A DNA stretch of 64,000 bases from Rhodamnia argentea (taxonomy: Eukaryota > Streptophyta > Magnoliopsida > Myrtales > Myrtaceae), in contig NC_063151.1 of assembly GCF_020921035.1 (NCBI RefSeq), positions 17,118,934 through 17,182,933 on the forward strand, written 5' to 3'. Under the pieces are notes generated by a model. That model saw only the letters and a program-made list of their open reading frames with translations. It was not told where the DNA came from and ran no database searches. Position 1 is the stretch's first letter, and every line of letters begins with the position of its first letter. The translations under genes and the position numbers were made by a program. Shown here in pieces: positions 23,497 through 35,178 of this stretch.

Positions 23497-23967
23497 AAGA
23501 CAAGTAGAAGGCGACAGAGTTGGAAAAGGGGTGGGGCACACTTCAAAAACTTGTTGACGAAGGAGTTGTAAAGTAAGTAAACTTGTCACAGAAGGGGTTG
23601 CCCTTTGCCTCTTTTCGAATTTTTTCCACTTTAAAAGGCCACCCCGCTTCCCTTGTTTCCCTGTTCTCTTTCCACTTTCACTACTCCCCTTCTTGTTTCT
23701 CCCTCTCTCTCTCTCTCAAAGGCTGAGCGAATCCAACGCTAAGCAAGAACAATTCCGCCGGTGAGCAATATAGCCGAACTTTACCTATTTTTTCCGATTT
23801 TGACTAGCTAACCATTTTCATATTTAAGATTTAGTGCCATCCTTCTTCTTGAGAGTTCATATATTTCTTATTTTTTATTTAGAATTACATTGGATTTTTT
23901 AATTTATTTGCTATCCAATTCGTCATTATTTGTCTGAAATTCTAGAATATCGCAGGTGAGAGTAAGA
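23497..23967 (+). promoter_or_regulatory. Gene D upstream repeat, TATA-like box and 5'UTR
   Basis: The right copy of the 100-base direct repeat is at 23500-23590. tttaaaagg at 23630-23638 is a TATA-like box, followed by a pyrimidine-rich leader (tctccctctctctctctc near 23697). A 3' splice-site-like 'tatcgcag' at 23948-23955 directly precedes the start region, as in gene A. Confidence 0.5.
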
Positions 23968-25640
23968 ATGACGAATGAGTTGGACAAGATCAGCAATATA
24001 CCGGGGCACATAATGGATCAAATACTGTCGTGCTTGCCGATTAAGGAGGCAGTGAGGACCAGCATTTTGTCAAGAAAGTGGAGGTACAAATGGTCCTCTC
24101 TTCCAAAACTTGTGTTTGATAACCAATGTACCGTGGCCACGGGAGTTCCTTCTCTGCAACCATCCCCGAATGAAAACTTAGTGAAGATCATTGACGAGGT
24201 CCTCTTGCTTCATACTGGCACAATACAAAAGTTCATGCTCTCTCACAAAAGATTTTACGCCACGAGTAACATTGACCACTGGATTCTTCATCTATCCAGA
24301 GTCTCCGTTAAAGAAATCGTGCTACACATCTGGAAAGGGAACTATTACAAGATTCCCACCACCTTATTCAATTTCCAGGACTTGACTCATTTGGAACTCC
24401 TCCGCTGTGTGGTGAAAATTCCGTCAACGTTTGAAGGATGGAAAAACTTGAAAACTTTATATCTTTCTCAGGTTAAGCTATCTCCGGATGAGCTTGAGGC
24501 TCTGATTTCTCGTTGCCCACTACTAAAAAATTTATCTTTGTTAAAGGGGACTGAACAAGTGAACATCAAAGCTTGCAACCTCGAGTGGCTTTCTCTTCGA
24601 GGACGATTTCAAGATGTCGATTTTGGTGTTATGAACTGTTTGAAGTCAGTCACGATAGGTTTCAGTGATGATATGGCTAACAAACGTGGACCCGACAATG
24701 CCAACTTGAGCAATTTGCAAAAAATTTTCCGAAACCTGCCCAATATTCAGAGTCTCAAGCTTGAAGATTATTCACTGAAGGTACATTTTAAGGGCATAAA
24801 TTCTGAAATTGCTAGGACTCTGTTCACTATTATTTTTGGGATGAAAATATGTGGGTTCTATTACTAATAGTTGGTATTATATTGACACTTGATTTTGACT
24901 GATTTGTGTAGTATTTGGCTGTTGGAAATGTTCCACAGACACTGCCAGATGAACTTGTTCATTTGAAGCACCTCTTCTTATGCATAGACTTCAATAATGT
25001 GGATGAGATTTTGACTGTTATGTGCCTGATAAAAAGGTCTCCCCAGTTGAAACAGGTTGACTTTCAGGTGAGTATGATATTTGAGACTAGTATTCAGCGG
25101 ACTAATCTTGTGTTTCTTCGAAACTATTGCTGAAGATAATATTTAGGTATATATGTGATCTTCTCCACGAATTTTTGTTACTTGGCAAAAAATATATAAA
25201 TTAGTAAATAGTGAGCCAAACTTCAAGTCCAATGATCTATCACTATAGACTAAATGGATTTTACTGCTTATATTATATGCTATAACATATCATAATGAAA
25301 CAATTGATCGAAACCTTTATTATTTGGCAAAATTGTTAATGATTTAAAGAAATATAAATGGGTATCAGAAGATTGATGCTTCCTTTGTATCAAGTTTTAG
25401 AATATATGTTGGAAATAATTCCATTTGATCATCATATTACCTTGGTCTTTTTAATCATTGAATCTGATGAAATGGAGAGCTAATCTATACTTTACCGCGA
25501 GTATATCATACATTCACATAATAGATGACGGTATAATGATCTAGTTCACCCGAAAAAGAAAGATATTGCAATTCGGGGTCATAATTCATACAGGAAGTGG
25601 AAAAATCAAGTACTCTACTCTCTTGAATAAACAACTGGAT

Positions 25641-25711
<71 letters not shown>

Positions 25712-26055
25712 CGCATCGTGATGTGCTCTTTGATCTTTAAAAACAGTCTCGTGCTGAGAATCAACAGACTGAATGGATCAGGACAATGGCCGATTTTTGG
25801 GAAGACCACCAGTCGTATTGCCTAGAACAAGTACAAGTTGTATCAATGAGCGGAATTTGTGGTAGTATGCCAGAGCTGGAAATTATGAAGTTTCTTCTTG
25901 CCTGTTTGCCGAAACTACGAACGATGACGATCAGGCCTAATTCCATGAGTGGAGAAGGCAAGTTGTTTAGGGAGTTGCTGCGTTTCCGACGAGCCTCGGC
26001 CCAAGCGGAGGTGATCTTTCTTGATCCTGTTGATTCGGAAGCCAAGCCACATTAA
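23968..26055 (+). CDS. Gene D: F-box/FBD/LRR-repeat protein (At1g13570-like)
   Basis: Predicted exons are 23968-24780, 24912-25067 and 25747-26055 (813+156+309 bases), phase 0 throughout, 425 residues. The start is ATG 23968; the in-frame GTG at 23956 is not needed. The F-box is at residues 8-52 (ISNIPGHIMDQILSCLPIKE, then SRKWRYKW), followed by LRR-like segments (LSPDELEALISRCPLLKNL) and a C-terminal FBD (KFLLACLPKLRTMTIRP, then RRASAQAEVIFLDPVDSEA). Likely a substrate receptor of an SCF ubiquitin ligase. Exon 2 has the same 52 codons as in A and E. Intron 2 contains a (CT)32 run just upstream of exon 3. If intron 1 is retained, translation stops in the intron at 24867 and the FBD is lost. 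Confidence 0.87.
25643..25706. repeat. (CT)32 microsatellite in intron 2 of gene D
   Basis: An uninterrupted CT run of 64 bases ends about 40 bases before the exon 3 acceptor. Gene A has only a short 'ctctctctctac' at the equivalent place (near 5800), so the run expanded in this copy. It lies where a polypyrimidine tract would, and its length may influence acceptor use. Confidence 0.9.
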
Positions 26056-27632
26056 GATTGAATCATACATGGAATTAAAAAGAACTGCATTGTTTTACTA
26101 TGCTGAGTGGAACTTGAATAAACTGTGACGCAGAGTTTATGTATTACTCAGAAAAATCAGAATCATCTTCTTTCATCTTGTGTTAAGTCTATTGCAAGGA
26201 GTACTTCATTCCTTATATGTTTGGCGGATTACAACTTTCATCATCAATTTGGAAGCATGGTGGTTGCTTTTCTTATGCCCTCATTCGCCTTCTGGCCCCT
26301 TCACGGACCCTCATAAATGAAATATTGCATCAATCTTTTACGATTTTTAACTCAATTTAGAGAAAAATGGAGTTTTTGTAAAATTTATTCTTTCAAGTTC
26401 TTATAAATATGTGTTTTATATGAGATAGCGATATTTCAAGTAAGTGGATCACGAAAGAATACAACAAAAATAAATGGAACGTAACTATGATGTTAAAAAT
26501 ATCAAATAGAACTTAAAAATATGAAATCGAGCGGCACGACCCTTCGATTTGATAAAGGGCATGTCACTCCAATTGCGCGAGCCGCCACTCGAAGCCACAT
26601 TTTTCCTCTAGACCAACATTTGACTGTATGTATGTTTTTTCACGAGACATTCGATCAACATAGTTTTTCTTTCACAAAAAATCAGGACGAAATTGTTTAG
26701 AGTTGGTTGTCGCCTATCTAGAAACGAACAAGCCAAATGCACATTTATACCGAGAAGTTGCATTCTTTTTCGCTATAAATCTAATTCAGGTGATTCTTAA
26801 TGTATCGAAAATCTTGTGACCGGATCTTTGTGATACTACAACTTCATCATGAAAAATCACAAACTTCTTCTTCTTTTTTTTTTTTTGGTCAAAAATCACA
26901 AACTTCTTGATACCCTTAAGATCGGACAATTCGATTAAAAATTATGATGTGTTCAGACCCGACCATTGGATTGAAAAAGGTTGTATATTTTTTCAAAAAA
27001 ATCTTCATAATCCAATTGTGCCCTCAAGTTGAATGCCCAGGAGATTTACAAGTCAAATTATTGGAGTGTTATTCATACTCTCCATCAACAGGAAAGCACA
27101 GGTGTCTCACTCTTGCTCTTATAATTCATATTTATAGTTTGAACACATGTTTTATTATTAGTTTGGGCTTAAGTCTATGAATAGATATCAATTATATATA
27201 ATGCATTCTCTTGTAATTAAGAGTTGTAACAGAGAGGTGGAAGGTACTAATTATAGTGGAATTTTTACTGGATGTAGCTTTAGTTTAAGGGTGAATCAAG
27301 ATAAACCTTTGTTCCGAATCGTAACAAAAATATGGTCAAATTTTCAAAAACCTTAAGTAAAAAATTATGTGAATATGAACCTACCCAAAAGGTCAATTCG
27401 AATGGACTAAAAACATAATCAAATTCCTAATCTAGACAAGGTAACTCGGAAGAAACCGTAATTGAAATTTACAAATCGAGAAGAATTTTCAGAACACTAT
27501 TGATTTTAAAATGTCTATTATCGACAATGGCAAGAGTTGTTTTAGAATTGAAATAAATATTGAAAGTATTTGTCTGCATCAGATATATTACATATTACAC
27601 ACAACAAATCCAAAATAGCAGTGTAAATAAAA
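26056..27632. other. 3' flank of gene D, duplicated module
   Basis: 26056-26330 is 3'UTR-like and parallels gene A. 26600-27600 parallels 6580-7270. 27040-27330 is a segment not seen in the other copies ('gtcaaattattggagtgtta', then poly-AT). No gene is supported. Confidence 0.5.
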
Positions 27633-27842
27633 TGTTACACAACCATTGGAGATTTGCCCCAGTGCCCACCTTTTCACTTGAGAAGGGGAAGGTGGAGAGT
27701 TTGATTCCCCACCTTTTCGGGAGGGTTGGAATGGAGACGAGTGAGTGAGGAAGCAGCGTTTCGCAACCCGCACATAACACCGATAATGTGGCTTGTATAA
27801 TAAAATAAAATAAGATAGAACCATACAAAAAAAAGTGTTACA
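27633..27842 (+). mobile_element. Probable SINE, bounded by a 7-bp direct repeat
   Basis: tgttaca occurs at 27633-27639 and again at 27836-27842. The segment between has an A-box-like 'tttgccccagtgccc', a B-box-like 'agagtttgattcccc' about 50 bases later, and an A-rich tail (aaaataaaataagatag, then a(8)). The paralogous flank at 7250 (cgttacactccc) lacks the segment. The family is not the Au-like one at 11575. Confidence 0.6.
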
Positions 27843-28083
27843 TAGATTGCATACAATGAGGTTTCCCAAGTTGGTTTTACTCATGAAAGATCGAATAACA
27901 ATTTATCTTCTCTACATGCATTCTTTAGCTTAAATTGGGATTACTCGAGAAAATGTCAAGTATGACCGGTGCATGTGAGCCAACTTAGATTCACCATTTT
28001 GATGGGTTAGGCCCCACATGGCCCATCTAATTTAAGGGTGGCATAGGATAAACGCAATAACTAAGCTTTGATTTCGATATCTT
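27843..28083. other. Left flank of the large retrotransposon
   Basis: 27857-27995 resembles 405-575, and 27975-28080 resembles 7300-7410. It is duplicated F-box-array flank, with no gene. Confidence 0.55.
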
Positions 28084-31000
28084 TGTTGACACCGATTTTT
28101 AATCATCTTTTTTTCGATTTATTTTTTGAAAATTCATAAAAATTCACAAAAAAATTAGAAAATTGTAAAATCAACTTTGGTAGCCTTGGCCAAGCTCAAG
28201 GAACCATTTTTGATCAAAAAATAATTTTTCATATTTTTCGCATTTTTTGATATTTTTCAGAAAATAGGAAAATACCCAAAAAATCAAGAAAAATACCATT
28301 CGAGGTCACAAAAATACAGAAAAATAGTCAGTATTTTTATTTTAATTTTTTTTTCACTTTGACCTCTTAAAATTTGAAAATTTCAAATCGGATTTGTGTG
28401 TTCCTTCACAAATACAACCCACAAATTAAACATAAAAATACCATTTGGGGTCATTTTATTTTCTTTCTCCATTATTGAGGGTTGTGACATGATTCTCTAG
28501 TATTCCACTTCACATTATGATCCAATTGCAGGTTAATTTGCTCAATTTTGGCACTAGGGACTTAATTGCACAAAAATTCCTTTCATTTTAGTCCCTATCA
28601 TGCCAAATCCGAAATTAAATCTTCCTAAGAGACACCCATGGAACCCCATGACCCCTATCCTATAATTTTCCACTTCCTGAATCTAATGACGGGCTCAATT
28701 GATGCTAATTCTTTCATTAAGGGTTCCAATTTTGTAAAAATCGATTTCGGATCCTACCCAACATTTGGGGTTTTCTCTCAATTTCAAAGAAATTTTTCAC
28801 ACAAATCACATTTTCAAAGGGAATCCATGTTGGGAAAATGATTTTTGGCATCAATTTCATAAAAAATGTTGATTGCTACCTCAATTCGGCCTTTCATTGC
28901 GCGAACCGGGTCTACCGGGTCGGGCAGGTCCGACCCGGCGACCCTGTATCGTTCATCGTCTCCCCCAAAGCTCCACGGGCGCAAAAGGATGGGAGAGAGC
29001 CGGTTTTACGAAGGGATTTTTTTTTCAAAGAAGCTTCGAGAAGGTTCGACGGTTAGAGGAAATCGGTTAGGAGGAAAACAAACGAAAAGAAAGCGCTCGT
29101 AAACAAAAAGGGAGAGGGGCATTCAGATTCAAAAAAGGAAAAAGGGGAGAGAGCGAACGGGAAGAGGAGGGGGACGCCATTAGAGAGAGGAGCACCGAGA
29201 GCTCAAAGCTTCGTCGCCGGCCAGCTCGGGCGACGCCTTCCCTCGCCGATAGCATCACTCGAGTCCTCTCGGTCTCGCGAAGATTTTGAAGCTTCCCGCC
29301 GTCGCCATCAAGCTCGAAACAGGTGAGCTTCCTCGCTGTTTTCCAGATTCGACTTCTCGTAGCCCGACTCCATTAGATCGTTGTTTTTTTGTGCTCTTTG
29401 GCTTAAAATATTCCTGCGACTCTCCCGAACCCGTCTTTGTGCTTCCTCCGTGGTTTCTAATGCATGAAATCCCTCGCATCGACTTCATACCCCCGCGGTC
29501 CGTAATGAGTTTGTGAGCTCGTTTACTCTTGAACCAAAGCAATCGGACTTCCGGATAAGTATCCTAAACTCTATAGATATCGATTACCGGAGCTAATGGT
29601 TGATTTGATGTGTGGATTTGTATGTTTCGTGACAACCGAACACGCGTGTTCGATCAAAGCTTTGTCGGGTTGAGTTAGAACTATTTCTCGTCTGAAATCT
29701 CGGGTATATTGATTCGGAGTTGATAAGAACTAGATTTGCAGAAGAATCGTCGATTTTTGTCGTTGTTTTCATATCTTTCTTTAGTTCGCCGGAAGTTGCG
29801 GGTTTGGCCGGAAGTTGGAGGTCGGTGTAGGTTAGTTCCGGCTTGTCGTTTGGGTCAAACTTGGGATATGTGGATGTAGGATGGTTGAGGAGTAGAATGA
29901 ACGAAAAATCGGGAAAGAATCTGGTGGTTTGGGCTTCGGAATCGAATTCCGGCGAGGCACCGGCGAACTTCGCCGGCGCCGATCGTCTTCTCAAGTGAAC
30001 GGGTTGACCGGGCACCCGCCACGTGTCGAGATCTCCGAATTTTAAAAAATAAAATCATTTTTCGAAATTATTCTTTTTTTCGAAAAATAAAAATCCGAAT
30101 TTTGTGATCGCGCGGCCCAGGTTTGGCCGCGTGTCACCATCCCGATCGTTGGATCAAATTTTCGAATTTTCGAGTAATAAATAAAAAATCATTTTCAGAA
30201 AATAAAAAATAGCGGGATCGAACGGTCACGATTTGTTAGCTCCATTCAATCTGGACCGTTGATCCGTCCCTTTAAATCGTGCGGTAGAGATTAAGTCTAC
30301 CTTTGATCCGAACCGTTGATTTCGGTCGTGTGATCCGACCGTCGTCTTCACACCACGTGGCACAATCTAGAGCTTTGTTTGATTTTGGGCGGGATTTTTG
30401 AAAATCCGCGCGCGCCGAGACTCAAACGGCGCCGTTTTGGGGAACACCGGTCCGGGCGCGGGTCCGGACCAGGCGGACCGGTCCGTGGACCGGGTTGACT
30501 CGGTTCGTTGACCGAGTTGACCCGGTCCCAAAAAAAAAATCGAAAAATCATTAAAAAATCGAAAAAAAATTAGGAAAAATTGTAGAAAATTCACAAAAAT
30601 TCCAAAAATTCTCAAAAATTGAGAAATGGCCACAATCAACTGGCCAATCCTATTTTTGATATTTCTCCTCTCGATCTTTCCAAAAATGACAATTTTTCCC
30701 CTCAAGGGCAAATTGTCCCCAAAAATTTCATAAAAAATTCTAAAAAATTCCAAAAAATGTCGGAAATTAGGAAATGGGTCAATTTAGGTGGCCAATCCTA
30801 TTTTCAACATTTCTCACTCCAGATTTTTTCCGAAATGACGATTTTGCCTTTTTTGGCAAATCGTCTCCAAAATTTCTTAAAATTACGATTTTGCCCCTCA
30901 TGGGCGAATCGCTTCCAAATCATTCCCGACCTCCTCTTATGCTTTGAATACCCTTTCTCTAAGCCAATAGGGCTATATTAGGAATGCCATGATGATTTGG

Positions 31001-31494
31001 TGTGCTTTTATTCGCATGTCATGGATTCTTTGATTTGCGCATTTACTTTAATTGATCGTGATTTGCTAGGATAGTCACTCCCATCCGCATGAACTCCTAG
31101 ATTAGGATCCGTACCCCACTCTTCTGCATGAAATCTCGAAGTTAGAAAAATCCATTCAACTTAGATACCGAAAGGGCGTCAACTCTGATAGTTGGCGTAA
31201 CTAAGTCCCCGAACTCACCTCTCTGGTTCTTACGTAATCGAATAGAAACTCCCGACTATTTGATAGGGTTTCCAATCGTACCTTCCATGAAACGATTGGT
31301 GGCGACTCCTTGACATGCACACGTAGCACATGTCACTAGACCGCACCGAAAGGTCGACTACGATTTTATCCTCCGCCGCGATTTGGGTAATGGGCCTTGG
31401 GAGAGGCCCGCGTCCGAAGGTCCACACGCCACCGGGCCGGAAGGGCGACCCATTAGCCCACGATCTCCCGCCGACGAGATCGAGGGTCGCGACA
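28084..31494 (+). repeat. 5' LTR of the Ogre-like element (3411 bp)
   Basis: It begins TGTTGACACCGATTTTTA and ends gatcgagggtcgcgaca, both matching the 3' LTR. It is AT-rich at first, then GC-rich from about 28900 to 30530, then rich in 'aaaaattccaaaaa' strings. Compared with the 3' LTR it has lost about 113 bases near 30005, between gttgacc and cacccgcc. Scattered substitutions are otherwise few. No confident promoter could be chosen within it. Confidence 0.9.
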
Positions 31495-31497
31495 GAC

Positions 31498-31515
31498 CGG
31501 CGACTCCACCGGGGA
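31498..31515 (+). other. Probable primer-binding site
   Basis: cggcgactccaccgggga begins three bases after the LTR end, in the expected place for a tRNA-primed start of minus-strand synthesis. Ogre elements are reported to use tRNA-Arg, and this sequence is of that kind as I remember it. I could not check it against tRNA sequences. Confidence 0.5.
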
Positions 31516-32273
31516 CCGGTTACGAAGCCATTAGAGGACTTGAGCCGATTAAAAAGTTGATTGATTTTTCCTAACCCGATTTTATGCGGATGCTCTTGAA
31601 GGTGAGGTACGTACGCTAACCTATGTGTGAGATGTTTTTGCGGATGGGAGAAATAAGGGGTGGAGTGATTGTTGACATTGTTTCCTGCAGGTCGGAGTAA
31701 GGAATGTATGTTTGTGGATGTGATTATAGAAGCGGTGTTTTGATATAAACTATTGTGCATGAAATTGCATTTTGGCGATCACGACACTTTTCACACATTG
31801 GCGGTCAAACCCCGACCGCAACCACCCATAGGTTACCTTAGATAGGGAAAGGGTGCGAAAGGATCTTGTGTTCGATGGCACTTGAGACTTTTGTATTCGT
31901 TCCCGCTCATGATCTTGATTGGCAAGTTCCAACCCTCTCGAGTAGGTACCCTCGAGGGCGAATTTGTCATATTTGGATCGTGGGAGCCTTTAGCCATAGG
32001 TTCCATACCCGATTTGCTGATTTTTAGAGTATACCCCTCACTTGTCTCATGCGCATGTCTGTGGATGGTTGGTATACCTAAAACCAAAAATGTGCAGGGA
32101 AAATCATGCATTCCCTTTCGTATCGGTTGGTAAGGCATTTTATTTTATGATGTATTTCTTTATGCTGTTTCATCATAATTTGTTCATATATTGCATATCA
32201 TTCGCATTCATGAGCACGACATATGCTTATAAATCGTCTTGGTGATTAAGAAAAATAACAATGGTAGATTAGG
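31516..32273 (+). other. Leader of the Ogre-like element
   Basis: Non-coding leader. A strong 3' splice-site-like 'tgtttcctgcag' ends at 31690, which could process the transcript before the first ORF. No frame here has protein character. Confidence 0.45.
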
Positions 32274-33002
32274 ATGCCGTTGTTTCTCCGAAGTTCTACC
32301 GAGCTGGAGCCATTCATCCATCGGAGGAAGGTAGTGTGGCCCGGACCCAATACAGGCCCGCACTTCACCAGGTTCGTGCATGGACGTGAACCGACGGGGA
32401 AGAAGTTAGGATATGCCGAAGATTGCCACACCGAATACTATGTGGTTGACTTGCAATTCAAGCGCGAAATGGATAGACGTCATGAGGAATTTATGGAATT
32501 ACAAAGACAGCGTCGCAACCAATTGGCTAGAGAAGTGTATGCCCGTCGAAAAGCTGAACGTCGGATCAAAGTAAACCGACCCATGCTGGCTCCGTGGGAG
32601 AAGGGGAAGCGTCCCGCTATCAAAACCAAGCCAAAGCATATCGTGCTCAAGAAGCCTAAACTCAAAATGGCTGAGGAGTCCCCTGAAGCGACAATGATAT
32701 GGACGAGAGAATGGCCGGAGGAACTACGCCACCATGGAGAATTCATTGAGGGAGGAAAGACCATTGATGACGCCTTTTCGGGAGAAGACTTGGAGGAAGA
32801 ACCCCTAGGGGAAAAGAATCTCAAGGAAGAACCAATCAAAGTAGAGGTACCGATTGAGGAGCCTTATCCGGAAGAGGAGCTTAGTGAGGGGTCGCTCGAG
32901 GAAGAACCTCCAATGGACTACTCATCCGAAGAGATCCCAACCGAAGAATCTGCCCAAGACAACGAAGATTACCCCGAAGAGGAATCAGATGAGGATAAGT
33001 AG
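32274..33002 (+). CDS. Acidic ORF upstream of the PMD-like ORF, function unknown (242 aa)
   Basis: ATG 32274 to TAG 33000-33002, intact. The first 60 residues have aromatic and basic character (VVWPGPNTGPHFTRFVHGRE). Residues about 60-130 are strongly basic and predicted helical (REMDRRHEEFMELQRQRR, then RRKAERRIK). From about 165 to the end it is extremely acidic, with repeated E-E-P motifs (EEPLGEKNLKEEPIKVE). I recognise no domain. The charge layout suggests a nucleic-acid- or protein-binding accessory factor, but that is inference. It lies about 480 bases before the PMD-like ORF and does not overlap it. Confidence 0.65.
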   Translation: MPLFLRSSTELEPFIHRRKVVWPGPNTGPHFTRFVHGREPTGKKLGYAEDCHTEYYVVDLQFKREMDRRHEEFMELQRQRRNQLAREVYARRKAERRIKVNRPMLAPWEKGKRPAIKTKPKHIVLKKPKLKMAEESPEATMIWTREWPEELRHHGEFIEGGKTIDDAFSGEDLEEEPLGEKNLKEEPIKVEVPIEEPYPEEELSEGSLEEEPPMDYSSEEIPTEESAQDNEDYPEEESDEDK

Positions 33003-33479
33003 AACATGGTGATCTCGAGGAGTTCGAAGCTTAGGTTTCACATTCCATTCATCTTTTACCATTTTCATGTTTTAGTCTACATGTATAGGATTCCCTTTTC
33101 ACGGGATTTCCTCTTATCTCTACCACTTTTTCTCTATTAGATATTCATGTATTAGGAATCTACTTTAGTATGTTTTCCCCTACTTTAGTATGTTTTCCCC
33201 TACTTTGTTCGATTTGTTGTTTTGATCAATGGAATGTGACTTTGATATTTCTCTTAATCATCGAGACGATCGCGATCAATTGCATAATTCGCTTATTTGA
33301 AATTTAAATTAGATCTCACGTTGGGTCTTTAGCCTAGATGAGATGATCTAATTTCTATTTCACTAATTGGAATATGCAATTAGATCGCATCATGCATGTT
33401 TCATGACATTGGCATCCATGCATTTTAAAGTAATCCAAGGCAATTAATTTTTCAACATCATTTGAATATTCTAGAATTG
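33003..33479 (+). other. Spacer between the acidic ORF and the PMD-like ORF
   Basis: AT-rich non-coding DNA with the direct repeat 'tactttagtatgttttcccc' at about 33162-33200. No gene is seen. It may be spliced out, but no clear donor-acceptor pair could be fixed. Confidence 0.45.
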
Positions 33480-34838
33480 ATGGGGAAGAATGATATCCAA
33501 GTATTCAAGATCCCTCGAGATGAGCTCCTAGCTTGGTGGGATAGTATGGGTGAAGCCAATCGGACGTACGCCAAGACACGACTGGGATATTTGCTGGACT
33601 TGATGAAGATCGAATGTCCTCCCGCTTTCATCCAAGCCATGGCGCAATTTTGGGATCCGATCACCGCCACATTCAACATGGAAGGACTCGAGCTCACTCC
33701 TACTCTAGAGGAGTATAGTGCCGCCATCGGAGTTGATTTTACACCTCGTCTTGTCCAACCCCCGATAGGATATGAACCCCTTAGTTCCTTAGCTGAATTC
33801 TTAGATACTAATCTTTTCGAGGTAACCCTAAATGCCAAGAGCAATTGTGGACGCATTTCCCTTGCTTTCCTCATAAATAGGTTCTCAAACCTTCATGCAA
33901 ATAAGGAGACTAAGTCGGGTAGGGTCTTTGTCTTAGCCTTCTTTAGTTTCGTATTATTTCCTATTTCTACCACCACTTTTGATCCTATTATGGTTGTGGT
34001 AGTTAGACAGGTCTGTTGTGGGTGGGATTATTCCAATCCGATTTTAGCAAAAACTTTCATGTCTCTAAACCGTTTCCGGGCTAGGAATAAGGGAATCTTT
34101 AGGGCTTCTAGTGGATTTCTATATATGTGGTTCACTTCTCACATCAAACAATTCAACCTTCGTATGGGTTTCATTGAGATTAGTCCTCACACCAACCCCT
34201 TTAGAACCTTTGTTCAAACTTATCCTCGAGTCCCTAACCTCAACTTTAAGGATTGGAAAGAATTTCTTAGGACCTTAAAATCAGAACAACTCCGATGGCG
34301 GCTTAAATGGCCAAGGATATATAAGGCTCGACTCACTTGTAGTGATGGAGATCTAGTTCCTTTACTGGGCTTTACCGGAGCTACTGCATATTATCCGATG
34401 AGGGTCATCGGACAGTTTGGAGCTTTACGTAAGATGCCGACACCGCCCACACCAGGAGTCTTCTCTTTTGACATGCCGAAGGAGGTTCTCAAAGGCAAAG
34501 ATAAGGAGCCGTTCGAGACCAAAGTTGAGTACATTAAGGATTCCCTGAAGAAATCCCTGATCGGGGATATAGAGTGGCCGGAAGATATGACTCAAGAGAT
34601 GAACCCGCACTGAGCATCACCCGAGTACATCTGCCATTTCAAGACCGTCAGACGTAGCTTTGTCGAGCCATACGTGCCGCAGTACATCGTTCCTCATATA
34701 CCGGGAGTGGAACCCTATGTACCCGAAGATATGAGATCGTCGATTTATCATAAAGATGGAGAGTCTCGGATGGGGGAACTTGACCTCTCTTGGGATATTC
34801 GGGACACCCTAGATCCCAAACGTCCCAGACTTGGATAG
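33480..34838 (+). pseudogene. Plant-mobile-domain-like (PMD/DUF7745-type) ORF, one premature stop
   Basis: The first ATG is at 33480 (MGKNDIQVFKIPRDELLAWW). The sequence AQFWDPITATFNMEGLELTP, then TLEEYSAAIG, is the hallmark of the aminotransferase-like plant mobile domain family, which occurs in plant retroelements and in domesticated nuclear proteins. A TGA at 34611-34613 closes the frame after 378 residues, but the same frame continues with protein-like sequence (RRSFVEPYVPQYIVPHIPG) to TAG 34836-34838, so the ancestral product was about 452 residues. The TGA could be a CGA mutated at a CpG. PMD proteins are linked to heterochromatin and silencing in Arabidopsis (MAIN, MAIL1); the role here is unknown. 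Confidence 0.7.
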
Positions 34839-35178
34839 AATCACTCCATCGAGTTTAGGATATCGAAACATTATGTCATTTTAACTTTCAAACACTCTTT
34901 GAGATTTAGGTTGTAATGAACTCAGTTGATTTTCTTATATATATACATATTGAGATGTTTCTCTTTATGATGCATTAAAACTATTGCCATGGATTACGCT
35001 TCTTTTAATTACATGATTTCTCCCGGAGAATGAGGAAAAGAGCTACTTATATGAGAATAGGGCTCATGAAGTAGTCCTTTTTTTCATTAATCAAGAGAAA
35101 ACATGCAATTAAAAGGATTCGGTACTTTATTATTGCTTCATTTCAGTATTCTTATTTTATTTTCGTTCTTCAAAACAG
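34839..35178 (+). other. Intron-like spacer before gag
   Basis: It ends with a textbook plant 3' splice site: a T-rich tract, then 'ttcttcaaaacag' at 35166-35178, immediately before an open gag frame that has no ATG for its first 41 codons. No donor is fixed. Confidence 0.5.

Noticed and set aside
28866..30058. Several open frames of 60-140 codons in the LTR, repeated at 47211-48511
   Set aside because: They are duplicated only because they lie in the two LTRs; frames overlap on both strands and show no domain.
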